Made by a program: the position numbers and the translations under genes
The notes under the pieces: generated by a model
Told to the model about the DNA's origin: nothing
Databases searched by the model: none
Seen by the model: only the letters and a program-made list of their open reading frames with translations
Source of the DNA: Pseudomonadota bacterium
GTDB lineage: Bacteria > Pseudomonadota > Gammaproteobacteria > Burkholderiales > Burkholderiaceae_B
Direction: 5' to 3'
Length of the DNA stretch: 64,000 bases
NCBI GenBank assembly: GCA_023389155.1
Contig: JAEWEV010000032.1
Location: 12,808 to 76,807, forward strand
Shown: positions 44,063-52,212 of the stretch, piece by piece
How the letters are laid out: each line of letters opens with the position of its first letter
Numbering within the stretch: the first letter of the stretch is position 1

Positions 44063-46381
44063 ATGAAAACAACCAATCCCGAGTTTAAACCGGATTCCTT
44101 CCAGGATAGTGCATGGATGAATGCAGTCTGTGCCAGCCTGGATGATTCCGGCCGCCAGATGGTGGAGAAGGCGGTTGGCTGGTGTGAGCCGATTTTGCAG
44201 AATGCCCATATTGCGACAGGCGAACCCTCTATCCATCACGCCAAGGGCGTACTACGGATTCTTTCCCTGCTGCAACTGGACGCAGCAACGTTTGTCGCCG
44301 CGCTGGTTCTGGCTATTCCCATCGATCTGGAAGATGAGTCCGAGCGTGACCGCAAGAATGAACTGATCGATCTGTTCGGTCTGGAGATATTCAATCTGAT
44401 CAATGGTTCGCGGGCGCTGCTGCGCATCGGTGCCATTGCCCGCAATGCTTCATCCCAGGGGTACAATGAGTCATCCGATCAGCGCGAAATGCTGCGTAAA
44501 ATGCTGCTTGCCATGGCGAGCGATCTGCGCATTGTTCTGCTGAGATTGGCGTCGCGCCTGCAAACCTTGCGCTGGTTTGCCGAGACCAAGACGCCCTGCC
44601 CGGTAGAACTGGCCGAGGAAACGCGGGACGTCTATGCGTCGCTGGCCAACCGCCTGGGCATCTGGCAAATCAAGTGGGAGATGGAAGATCTCTCGTTCCG
44701 TTTCCTGTCGCCCGGAATCTACAAGGAGATTGCCCGTAAGCTGGAAGGCAAGCGGGTAGAGCGCGAAGCGCGCATCCAGTCGCTGAGCGATGACATTGCC
44801 CGGTCGCTGACCGACATGGGTATTGAGGCAGAAGTCTCAGGGCGTGCCAAGCATATCTACAGCATCTACAACAAGATGCGCAATAAGCAGCTGACATTTG
44901 AGCAGTTGTACGATCTGCTGGCGATTCGCATCATCGTGGCCAATGAGCGTGACTGCTATGCCACGCTGTCGCTGCTTCAGGCGCGCTGGACACCGGTGAT
45001 GAACGAGTTTGATGATTACATTGCGCGTCCCAAGCCCAATGGCTACCGTTCTTTGCACACAGTGCTGAAAACGGCTGACGGGCAAAATTTCGAAGTGCAG
45101 ATCCGGACCCGCAAAATGCATGATTTTGCCGAGTATGGAATGGCGGCACACTGGCGCTATAAAGAGGCGGGGCCCAAAGGTGGACAGGTGGCTGCGGTCT
45201 CCATGTACGACCGTCAGGTGTCGTGGATGCGCCAGCTGCTCGCGTGGCGGCGGGAAATCGGCTTGCCGGTCAATGATCCCGCGGATATTGTGGGTGGCGC
45301 GCCTATACTGGGTGATGGGGCGGCTTTGGCTGCGCCCGAGCCGCGCTTGCAGGAAACTCGGCAGGAGCGTCAGCAAAAAAAATCTGCAGAAAGAATTTAT
45401 GTGCTGACTCCGCAGGCAAGGGTGATTGAATTGCCCGACGGCGCAACACCGGTAGATTTTGCCTATCACTTGCACACGGATTTGGGGCATCGCTGCCGGG
45501 GCGCCCGGGTCGACGGGCAGATGGTTGCCCTCAATACCAAGCTGCTTAACGGCCAGACAGTGGAAATCATCGCCGCCAAGTCGGGCGGCCCGTCACGTGA
45601 CTGGATCAATACCCAGCTGGGCTATCTGGCCAGTCCGCGGGCCCGGGCCAAGGTCCGTCTGTGGTTTAACGCCATTGAACTGCAAAAACGCATCACCACC
45701 GGCCAGGACATGGTCGAGAAAGAGCTGGCGCGGCTGGGTAAGACCGCGACGAATCTGGAGCAGCTTGCTGAGCGTCTGGGTTTTGCCAATAGCGATGATC
45801 TTTATGTGGCCGTTGCCAAGGACGAATTTAGTCTGCGTCAGATAGGCACGGTTTTTCAGGACCCGGATCCGGAAACAGCTGATAGCCACGATACGATCGT
45901 CGCGCGTGAGTCGGGTGCCCAGAGTGCCGTCAAGACCGGTAAAAGCGGCGTGCTGGTCGTTGGTGTTGATTCTCTGCTCACTCAGCTGGCTCGTTGCTGC
46001 CATCCTGCGCCACCAGATAAAATCAGCGGCTTTGTTACCCGGGGACGCGGCGTATCGATCCATCGTGACGACTGCCCGGCCTTTGCGGTCATGAAAAACA
46101 AAAGCCCCGAACGGGTGATTGAGGTAGCGTGGGGAGATACGGGAGAAACGGTGTATCCTGTCAATATTGCCATCCATTCCCAGGATCGCAGCGGCTTGCT
46201 CAAGGATCTGACCGAGCTGTTCTCCCGCATGAAGCTGAACGTGGTCGGCGTCAATACCCAGAGCAAGGCATCCATTGCTCATCTGCATTTCACGATCGAA
46301 GTGCGGGACGGTGAACAGCTGCGAAAGGCCATGAATGCCATATTGGATATCCCTGGAATTATCAGCGCTTCGCGCTGTTAA
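44063..46381 (+). CDS. relA: GTP pyrophosphokinase RelA
   Basis: 772-aa stringent-response (p)ppGpp synthetase. The N-terminal hydrolase region (about 50-190) has lost the HD metal-binding residues: where the pattern ALLHDVxED is expected it reads ALVLAIPIDLED, so hydrolysis is unlikely. The synthetase domain (about 255-370) has RAKHIYSIYNKM, DLLAIRIIV and the EFDD motif at 315-318 that marks RelA rather than SpoT. TGS (about 400-460, starting IYVLTPQARVIELP), a zinc-finger/helical part with CCHP, and a C-terminal ACT domain follow and mediate ribosome sensing. trpB starts 53 bp downstream, possibly in the same transcript. Confidence 0.96.
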   Translation: MKTTNPEFKPDSFQDSAWMNAVCASLDDSGRQMVEKAVGWCEPILQNAHIATGEPSIHHAKGVLRILSLLQLDAATFVAALVLAIPIDLEDESERDRKNELIDLFGLEIFNLINGSRALLRIGAIARNASSQGYNESSDQREMLRKMLLAMASDLRIVLLRLASRLQTLRWFAETKTPCPVELAEETRDVYASLANRLGIWQIKWEMEDLSFRFLSPGIYKEIARKLEGKRVEREARIQSLSDDIARSLTDMGIEAEVSGRAKHIYSIYNKMRNKQLTFEQLYDLLAIRIIVANERDCYATLSLLQARWTPVMNEFDDYIARPKPNGYRSLHTVLKTADGQNFEVQIRTRKMHDFAEYGMAAHWRYKEAGPKGGQVAAVSMYDRQVSWMRQLLAWRREIGLPVNDPADIVGGAPILGDGAALAAPEPRLQETRQERQQKKSAERIYVLTPQARVIELPDGATPVDFAYHLHTDLGHRCRGARVDGQMVALNTKLLNGQTVEIIAAKSGGPSRDWINTQLGYLASPRARAKVRLWFNAIELQKRITTGQDMVEKELARLGKTATNLEQLAERLGFANSDDLYVAVAKDEFSLRQIGTVFQDPDPETADSHDTIVARESGAQSAVKTGKSGVLVVGVDSLLTQLARCCHPAPPDKISGFVTRGRGVSIHRDDCPAFAVMKNKSPERVIEVAWGDTGETVYPVNIAIHSQDRSGLLKDLTELFSRMKLNVVGVNTQSKASIAHLHFTIEVRDGEQLRKAMNAILDIPGIISASRC

Positions 46382-46434
46382 AACATGTAAAATAGCTCTT
46401 TATTGCTCGTCCCTGTCCGGCACCAGGAGCCAAT

Positions 46435-47634
46435 TTGACTGCTTATTCCTTCCCCGATAACAGAGGCCATTTCGGCCGTTACGGTGGCGTTTTTGTCGCT
46501 GAAACGCTGATGCATGCGGTTTCGGAACTGAATGAAGCTTACGAGAAGTACAAGGAAGATCCTGATTTTGTTGCCGAATATCGCTACGAGCTGGCGCATT
46601 TCGTCGGGCGTCCAAGCCCGGTCTATCATGCCCGTCGCTGGTCTGAACAGCTGGGCGGCGCGCAAATCTGGTTCAAGCGCGAAGACCTGAACCACACTGG
46701 CGCCCATAAAATCAACAACTGCATCGGACAAATTCTGCTGGCACGAAAAATGGGCAAGCAGCGCATTATTGCCGAGACCGGAGCCGGGCAGCACGGCGTG
46801 GCCACAGCCACGGTGGCCGCTCGTTATGGTCTTGAGTGTGTCATCTATATGGGTTCGGAAGATGTGCGACGTCAGGCATCCAATGTCTATCGCATGAAAC
46901 TGCTGGGTGCCACAGTAGTGCCGGTGGAATCGGGTTCCCGTACCCTGAAGGATGCGCTGAATGAAGCGATGCGGGACTGGGTAACCCGGATTGATGAAAC
47001 CTACTACATTATTGGTACCGTCGCCGGACCGCATCCGTATCCTGCCATGGTACGTGACTTTCAGCAGATTATCGGACAGGAATGTATCGAGCAGATGCCG
47101 GCCTGCGCCGGGCGCCAGCCTGATGCCGTGATCGCGTGCGTCGGTGGCGGCTCCAATGCCATGGGCATTTTCTACCCCTATCTTTCGCATGACAAAGTTC
47201 GCCTGATCGGTGTCGAAGCCGCCGGCGAAGGCATCAATACCCCGCGTCATGCCGCGTCCATCAATGCGGGTCAGGTCGGCGTATTGCACGGCAATCGTAC
47301 CTACGTCATGCAGAACCAGGATGGGCAGATTCAGGAAACGCATTCCGTTTCCGCGGGCCTGGATTATCCCGGAGTGGGGCCCGAGCATGCCTGGCTGCAT
47401 GACAGCCAGCGCGCGACTTATGTCACGGTAGATGACCAGGAGGCGCTGGCGGCATTCGGCAATTGCTGCCGTCTCGAAGGTATCATGCCGGCGCTGGAGT
47501 CTTCGCACGCTCTGGCCTACGCCGCCAGGATAGCGCCGACAATGTCACGTGAGGCCATCCTGCTTGTCTGCCTGTCTGGACGGGGAGACAAGGATATGCA
47601 TACCGTTGCCGAATATACCGGCGTGGACTTGTAA
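46435..47634 (+). CDS. trpB: Tryptophan synthase beta subunit
   Basis: 399-aa PLP enzyme that joins indole and serine. It has GRYGGVFVAETLM, the PLP-Lys in EDLNHTGAHKINN (about residue 90), the glycine-rich phosphate loop CVGGGSNA, and GLDYPGVGPEHA. The start codon is TTG at 46435 with AGGAG five bases upstream; no ATG is nearby. trpA follows 9 bp later. trpF, which usually precedes trpB in this order of bacteria, is absent here and relA is the upstream neighbour. Confidence 0.97.
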   Translation: MTAYSFPDNRGHFGRYGGVFVAETLMHAVSELNEAYEKYKEDPDFVAEYRYELAHFVGRPSPVYHARRWSEQLGGAQIWFKREDLNHTGAHKINNCIGQILLARKMGKQRIIAETGAGQHGVATATVAARYGLECVIYMGSEDVRRQASNVYRMKLLGATVVPVESGSRTLKDALNEAMRDWVTRIDETYYIIGTVAGPHPYPAMVRDFQQIIGQECIEQMPACAGRQPDAVIACVGGGSNAMGIFYPYLSHDKVRLIGVEAAGEGINTPRHAASINAGQVGVLHGNRTYVMQNQDGQIQETHSVSAGLDYPGVGPEHAWLHDSQRATYVTVDDQEALAAFGNCCRLEGIMPALESSHALAYAARIAPTMSREAILLVCLSGRGDKDMHTVAEYTGVDL

Positions 47635-47643
47635 GGAAGGGCA

Positions 47644-48474
47644 ATGAGCCAGCAACGGATCTCCAAAACATTTGCCAGACTGGGCGGGCGTACCGCTCTG
47701 ATTCCCTACATCACGGCTGGCGATCCCAGTCCGGCTGCCACCGTGCCGCTCATGCATGGCATGGTCAGGGCAGGGGCAGATATCATCGAACTGGGCGTGC
47801 CGTTTTCCGATCCCATGGCTGATGGTCCCATTATTCAGCAGGCTGCCGAGCGCGCCATTGCAAATGGCGTCGGGTTGCGCAAGGTACTGGACATGGTCGC
47901 CACGTTCCGTAAAATGGACCAGAGTACGCCAGTGGTACTGATGGGCTATGCCAATCCCGTCGAAGCCATGGGACAGGCAGAATTTGCGGCCCAGGCGCAT
48001 CGGGCCGGGGTTGACGGAATACTAATTGTCGATTGTCCGCCGGAAGAATATGATGATTTTTCCGGCGATCTTCGTGCCCGGGGCATTTCGCCCATCTTCC
48101 TGCTGTCGCCAACATCCACCGAAACGCGTATACAATCGGTAGCGAAAGTGGCCGAAGGCTATGTGTATTACGTGTCCTTGCGGGGCATTACAGGTTCGTC
48201 GGCGCTTGATATTGACGATGTCCGCAAGCGGGTCGCCCACATAAAAAAATATGTGTCCATTCCGGTTGGCGTAGGTTTTGGAATTCGCGATGCGGCCAGT
48301 GCTGCGCAAGTGGCCGAAGCGGCAGATGCCGTTGTCATTGGCAGTCGCCTGATTGAAACCATTACGCAGACCATCGCCGGGCAACCGCAAGCCAGTCCTG
48401 TCGATGTGGCGGTCGATGCTGCAGATAAGTGGCTGCGCGACGTCCGGCTGGCGCTGGACCAAATCAGAAAATAA
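47644..48474 (+). CDS. trpA: Tryptophan synthase alpha subunit
   Basis: 276-aa TIM-barrel subunit releasing indole from indole-3-glycerol phosphate. Catalytic Glu is in IIELGVPFSDPMADGP and Asp in GILIVDCPPEE. SLRGITGSS and GVGFGIRD complete the phosphate-binding regions. ATG at 47644, 9 bp after trpB. accD follows 23 bp later, the usual trpA-accD order. Confidence 0.97.
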   Translation: MSQQRISKTFARLGGRTALIPYITAGDPSPAATVPLMHGMVRAGADIIELGVPFSDPMADGPIIQQAAERAIANGVGLRKVLDMVATFRKMDQSTPVVLMGYANPVEAMGQAEFAAQAHRAGVDGILIVDCPPEEYDDFSGDLRARGISPIFLLSPTSTETRIQSVAKVAEGYVYYVSLRGITGSSALDIDDVRKRVAHIKKYVSIPVGVGFGIRDAASAAQVAEAADAVVIGSRLIETITQTIAGQPQASPVDVAVDAADKWLRDVRLALDQIRK

Positions 48475-48497
48475 GCATTCAGAAATAAGGATTGATA

Positions 48498-49373
48498 ATG
48501 AGCTGGTTAGACAAGATTCTTCCACCACGCATCAACAAGAAAACAGAGCAGCAGGGGCGGCGCGTTCCCGAGGGTTTATGGGTCAAGTGCCCGTCATGCG
48601 AATCGGTTCTGTATAACGATGACCTGGTCGAAACTGTCCATGTATGTCCCAAATGTGGCCATCACATGCGACTGAATGCGCGCGCACGTATTGATTCGCT
48701 GCTGGATGCGGACGGTCGTGTGGAGATCGGCGAGGGCATTCGCTCTACCGATCCGCTCAAATTCAAGGACAGCCGCAAATATCCGGAAAGACTGGCCGAA
48801 GCCACGCAGAAGTCCGGTGAATCCGATGCGCTGGTGGTGATGAGCGGCAGCATTTGCACCGTTCCCGTCGTGCTGGCGTGTTTCGAATTCGATTTCATGG
48901 GAGGATCCATGGGCTCAGTTGTCGGTGAGCGATTCGTAAGAGGTGTGCGTGCGGCCATCCAGAACAAAACGCCCTTCATCTGCGTGGCTGCCTCCGGCGG
49001 CGCGCGTATGCAGGAAAGTCTTTTTTCACTGATGCAAATGGCCAAAACCAATGCCATGCTCACTCGCCTGTCTCAGGAAGGCCTGCCGTTCATCAGTGTT
49101 CTCACGGACCCGACCATGGGTGGCGTTTCTGCCAGCTTCGCCTTCATGGGTGATGTGGTGATTGCCGAGCCCAAAGCGCTGATTGGTTTTGCCGGTCCGC
49201 GTGTGATTGAACAGACCGTCAGGGAACAACTGCCTGAAGGATTCCAGCGTGCTGAATTCCTGCTCGAAAAAGGCGCCGTCGATATGGTGATTGATCGTCG
49301 GGAACTGCGTACGGAACTGGCTCGCCTGATGGCGCTGTTGACTCGTCAGTCCAGTGAAGCGGTTTCTGTCTGA
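48498..49373 (+). CDS. accD: Acetyl-CoA carboxylase carboxyltransferase subunit beta
   Basis: 291-aa subunit of acetyl-CoA carboxylase (first step of fatty acid synthesis). The N-terminal zinc ribbon has CPSC...CPKC (Cys-x2-Cys-x18-Cys-x2-Cys), and the crotonase-like core has ICVAASGGARMQESLFSLMQM and GGVSASFAFMGDV. ATG at 48498 has AAGGA seven bases upstream; the TTG at 48492 is less likely. In related bacteria folC usually follows; here a MarR gene starts 14 bp later. Confidence 0.97.
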   Translation: MSWLDKILPPRINKKTEQQGRRVPEGLWVKCPSCESVLYNDDLVETVHVCPKCGHHMRLNARARIDSLLDADGRVEIGEGIRSTDPLKFKDSRKYPERLAEATQKSGESDALVVMSGSICTVPVVLACFEFDFMGGSMGSVVGERFVRGVRAAIQNKTPFICVAASGGARMQESLFSLMQMAKTNAMLTRLSQEGLPFISVLTDPTMGGVSASFAFMGDVVIAEPKALIGFAGPRVIEQTVREQLPEGFQRAEFLLEKGAVDMVIDRRELRTELARLMALLTRQSSEAVSV

Positions 49374-49387
49374 GGCTGGTGATAGCC

Positions 49388-49828
49388 ATGGACTCGGATG
49401 CTTTCAGGCTTGAACAAACGCTGACCTACCAGCTGCATCAGTTATCGCGTCTGATCGACCGGCAGCTGGACTACTCTGCTATCGAACGTATTCCCCTGAA
49501 TGCCGGAGAGGGGCGTACCATCGCCGTACTTGGCTATTACGGGACGCTGTCCGTCGTCAAGCTGGCACGCCTGGCAAACCTGGATAAAAGCCAGGCGAGC
49601 CGGGCGGTCGTCTCTCTGGTCAATAAGGGCATTATCGAAAAGCGCAATGACAGCCGCGACGCCCGCGCGTTTGAACTGTTCCTGACCGAGGCAGGCAGGC
49701 AGGTATATTCCGATATCATTGATCTGATTGTCCAGCGCAACGAACTGGCACTCCGAACACTCACCCCCCGCGAAAAACAGACCCTGTTCGGGCTGTTCAG
49801 CAAAATTCATCAAAATCTGATCGACTAG
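49388..49828 (+). CDS. MarR-family transcriptional regulator
   Basis: 146-aa winged-helix regulator. The recognition-helix region is LDKSQASRAVVSLVNKGIIEKRNDSRDARAF, the MarR pattern ending in a DxRxxxx wing. The dimerisation helices lie at both ends. ATG at 49388, only 14 bp from accD, so it may be carried on the accD transcript. The monooxygenase cluster starts about 160 bp downstream, and the spacer carries a predicted promoter covered by an AT-rich dyad, so this protein probably represses the cluster until a (likely aromatic) ligand binds. The ligand is unknown. Confidence 0.92.
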   Translation: MDSDAFRLEQTLTYQLHQLSRLIDRQLDYSAIERIPLNAGEGRTIAVLGYYGTLSVVKLARLANLDKSQASRAVVSLVNKGIIEKRNDSRDARAFELFLTEAGRQVYSDIIDLIVQRNELALRTLTPREKQTLFGLFSKIHQNLID

Positions 49829-49896
49829 CCTGCGACACTGTTGCCTGCGGTTTCCGCTTGCCAATTGAGCAAGGGTAAATCCTGATCACTGGATTC

Positions 49897-49925
49897 TTGA
49901 ATTTAGTTGATTTTTCAATTAAAAT
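49897..49925 (+). promoter_or_regulatory. Predicted promoter with overlapping MarR-type operator
   Basis: -35 TTGAAT (49897-49902), 17-bp spacer, -10 TAAAAT (49920-49925). The dyad TTTAGTTGA (49902-49910)-TTTT-TCAATTAAA (49915-49923), one mismatch in nine pairs, covers the spacer and -10, as expected for a repressor operator. The predicted leader is about 58 bases. Confidence 0.6.
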
Positions 49926-49989
49926 TCACAAAAAATCAGCGATGGGTATGTTTTTGCGTCACCGCAACCCATCAAATCAGGAGACTTCG

Positions 49990-51723
49990 ATGCATCAGCC
50001 CATCAGGGAGCCGCGGGCATCCCTGTATCACCCCTATACCGTATATTCACCTTATTTTCCCCATGCGGAGCAGCCCCGGAGGGCGCCGGTGGCAATTGTT
50101 GGGGGAGGTCCTATCGGACTGACCACAGCGCTCATCTTGGCACGGTACGGCGTGCGTTCTACCGTCTTCATATCGGAATGCCAGGTGGCCGAGGGAAGCC
50201 GCGCCATTGTGTTTACCAAAAGATCGATGGAGATTCTGCAGTTTGCAGGCGTAGCTGAACGCATCATGCAAAAGGCACTTTCCTGGACAGCGGGCAACTC
50301 GTATTACAAAGGGGAGCGCGTTTTTCGCATGGAAAACCCACAAGACATCCATGACAGTTTTCCGCCACTGAATAATCTGCAGCAGAACTGGCTGGAAACG
50401 TATCTGGTGGAAGCGGCGCAGGCTCAGCCCCTGATCGAGTTGCGATGGGGTAACCGCCTGTCTTCCTTTGTCCAGGATGAATCAGGTGTGACAGTGACAG
50501 TGGACACGCCCGAAGGCGAGTATTCCTGTCATAGCGACTGGCTGGTGGCGGCGGATGGGGCTCGTTCTACCATAAGGCAACAGCTCGGACTAACGCTGGA
50601 AGGCGCCAGTTACGAGGGACGGTTTGTGATCGTCGATATTCGCATTGATCTGGATCTGCCAACGGAACGGCTGGCATTCTTTTCTCCTGTCTGGAATCCG
50701 GGCAATACCATTCTCATGCACCGGGAGCCCGATAATATCTGGCGTTTTGATTATCAGTTGTCGGCCGATGTCAGCAGTGAAGAAGCATTGAAGCCGGAAA
50801 ATCTGGCAACAGCAATCAATGCGCAGCTGCGTATGATGGGTTACGCCGACAAGTCCTGGGAAATGGACTGGGCTTCCGTTTATTCGGCTCGGGCCCTGAC
50901 GTTACCGGATTATGTGCATCAACGGGTGCTTTTTGCGGGAGATGCCGCCCATTTATTGCCGATTTTTGGCGTGCGCGGCGCCAATACGGGCTTTCAGGAT
51001 GCCATGGACCTGGGATGGAAGCTGGCAGCAGTGGTCAAGGGGGCTGCCGGAGACGCTTTGCTGCAGACCTACAGTGCTGACAGGGTAAATGCAGCCCGCG
51101 AGATTATTGGAGAGGCAGGCAAAAGTACCCGTTTCATGGCACCGCCGACAGAGGGCTATCGTTTGCTGCGAGACGCGACTTTGACGCTGTCGCTCACACA
51201 TGAGTTCGTGCGACCGCTGTTTCACTGGCGAACATCGCGTGCGCATGCCTATCGGTCTTCGCCTCTGAACTGCGGGTCTGATGACAATGACATCATGCCC
51301 GGCATCCTGGAAAATGGGTCGGTATTTCCGGATCTGAGATTCTCCCCGGCCATCAGCCTCTACGATGAGTTTGGTTCTGGTTTCCGGATTGTGCTTTTTT
51401 CCGCTAGCAAGAGTCCACCGGTTGTGCCCGCTGAGCTGATACAGGAGGTGGCGTCACTGGGGGCGATGGGCTGGGAGGTCTCGTTACACGTATTGTGTGC
51501 GACCGAACCGGGACCCATTGACAGGGTAGCAGAAAGCGGTCTCCAGGTACGCGCGGTGACGGCTGACATGCTGCAGCGTCGCTACGAGGCAATGGGAGGC
51601 GAGGTATATATCATCAGGCCAGATCATCATATTTGTGCGCGATGGAAGCAGTTTATTCCCGGTTCGCTCGGGCACTATTTCCGGCAGTTGCAGTACGCAT
51701 TCAACGAGGGAGCGAGTCAATGA
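49990..51723 (+). CDS. FAD-dependent aromatic-type monooxygenase
   Basis: 577-aa flavoprotein hydroxylase of the PHBH/MhpA/PheA class. FAD-binding VAIVGGGPIGLTTALILARYG (GxGxxG), the DG motif in VAADGARSTIR, and the GD motif FAGDAAHLLPIFGVRGANTGFQ are all present. A C-terminal thioredoxin-like domain (about 440-577) ends with RPDHHICARW. Such enzymes hydroxylate phenolic or related rings with NAD(P)H and O2. ATG at 49990 has AGGAGA six bases upstream. A small DUF2783-like gene overlaps its stop (ATGA), and a Bug binding protein follows. The substrate cannot be read from the sequence. Confidence 0.9.
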   Translation: MHQPIREPRASLYHPYTVYSPYFPHAEQPRRAPVAIVGGGPIGLTTALILARYGVRSTVFISECQVAEGSRAIVFTKRSMEILQFAGVAERIMQKALSWTAGNSYYKGERVFRMENPQDIHDSFPPLNNLQQNWLETYLVEAAQAQPLIELRWGNRLSSFVQDESGVTVTVDTPEGEYSCHSDWLVAADGARSTIRQQLGLTLEGASYEGRFVIVDIRIDLDLPTERLAFFSPVWNPGNTILMHREPDNIWRFDYQLSADVSSEEALKPENLATAINAQLRMMGYADKSWEMDWASVYSARALTLPDYVHQRVLFAGDAAHLLPIFGVRGANTGFQDAMDLGWKLAAVVKGAAGDALLQTYSADRVNAAREIIGEAGKSTRFMAPPTEGYRLLRDATLTLSLTHEFVRPLFHWRTSRAHAYRSSPLNCGSDDNDIMPGILENGSVFPDLRFSPAISLYDEFGSGFRIVLFSASKSPPVVPAELIQEVASLGAMGWEVSLHVLCATEPGPIDRVAESGLQVRAVTADMLQRRYEAMGGEVYIIRPDHHICARWKQFIPGSLGHYFRQLQYAFNEGASQ

Positions 51724-51926
51724 GTATTGATACGACAACGCTTGAAAATGTCTATGATCATCTGGCGCAGACACTGGATACGGTGCCGCAGTCTCGGCGC
51801 CTGCTGGTACTGACCCGACTGGCATTGCTGATGAGCGAGCAGATTGCGCAGGAAAGTATGATTTGTCGACTGATCGATGAAGCTGCGCAAATTGGTGAAG
51901 GGGCTGATAGTGGCGGGTTGGCGTAA
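51720..51926 (+). CDS. DUF2783-like small protein
   Basis: 68-aa acidic, helical protein. Its pattern (LENVYDHLAQTLDTVPQSRRLLVLTRLALLMSEQ, in two parts around the SRR) matches my recollection of DUF2783, small proteins encoded beside FAD monooxygenases. The ATG overlaps the monooxygenase stop codon by four bases, so the two are translationally coupled and the proteins may act together. Function unknown. Confidence 0.8.
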   Translation: MSIDTTTLENVYDHLAQTLDTVPQSRRLLVLTRLALLMSEQIAQESMICRLIDEAAQIGEGADSGGLA

Positions 51927-52212
51927 TAGCCCGCGATGGTTGCTGCGCCTGGCGCCGCAGGTACTGACGTGTCGAATGGCATCGATCCCCGCATGGGAGC
52001 CATTCGCGCAGAGAATGACAGATGGCTTGAACGTCAGGGGAACGGGTAGCGGGGCCTGATCATAACTAGTGGAAATTGCCACTAGTCATGGTTAGGACAA
52101 AATGGCATTATTTCTGTTCATTCCCTGCTGCCGGACTGTGACTTCCGGCGAACCCGACCGTGCAGGCGCAGGGCGTGTCTGAAAACGGTAAAACATCACG
52201 TGGAGAAAGACA
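51927..52212. other. Intergenic region with a possible remnant frame
   Basis: 286 bp between the DUF2783-like gene and the Bug gene. A 37-codon plus frame (51936-52049, beginning MVAAPGAAGTDVSNGIDP) has coding-like composition but no ribosome-binding site or known relative. A long dyad follows (separate entry). Confidence 0.4.
52061..52090. promoter_or_regulatory. Large inverted repeat upstream of the Bug gene
   Basis: CAT-A-ACTAGTGG (52061-52072), loop AAATTG, CCACTAGT-C-ATG (52079-52090): eleven of twelve arm pairs match. There is no T-run, so an operator or mRNA hairpin seems likelier than a terminator. Confidence 0.65.

Noticed and set aside
44200..44630. Bifunctional Rel/SpoT call for the relA gene
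   Set aside because: The HD hydrolase residues are replaced and the synthetase carries EFDD, both signs of RelA.
51936..52049. Pseudogene fragment after the DUF2783-like gene
   Set aside because: The 37-codon frame is too short to recognise and could be chance; listed only as a possible remnant.
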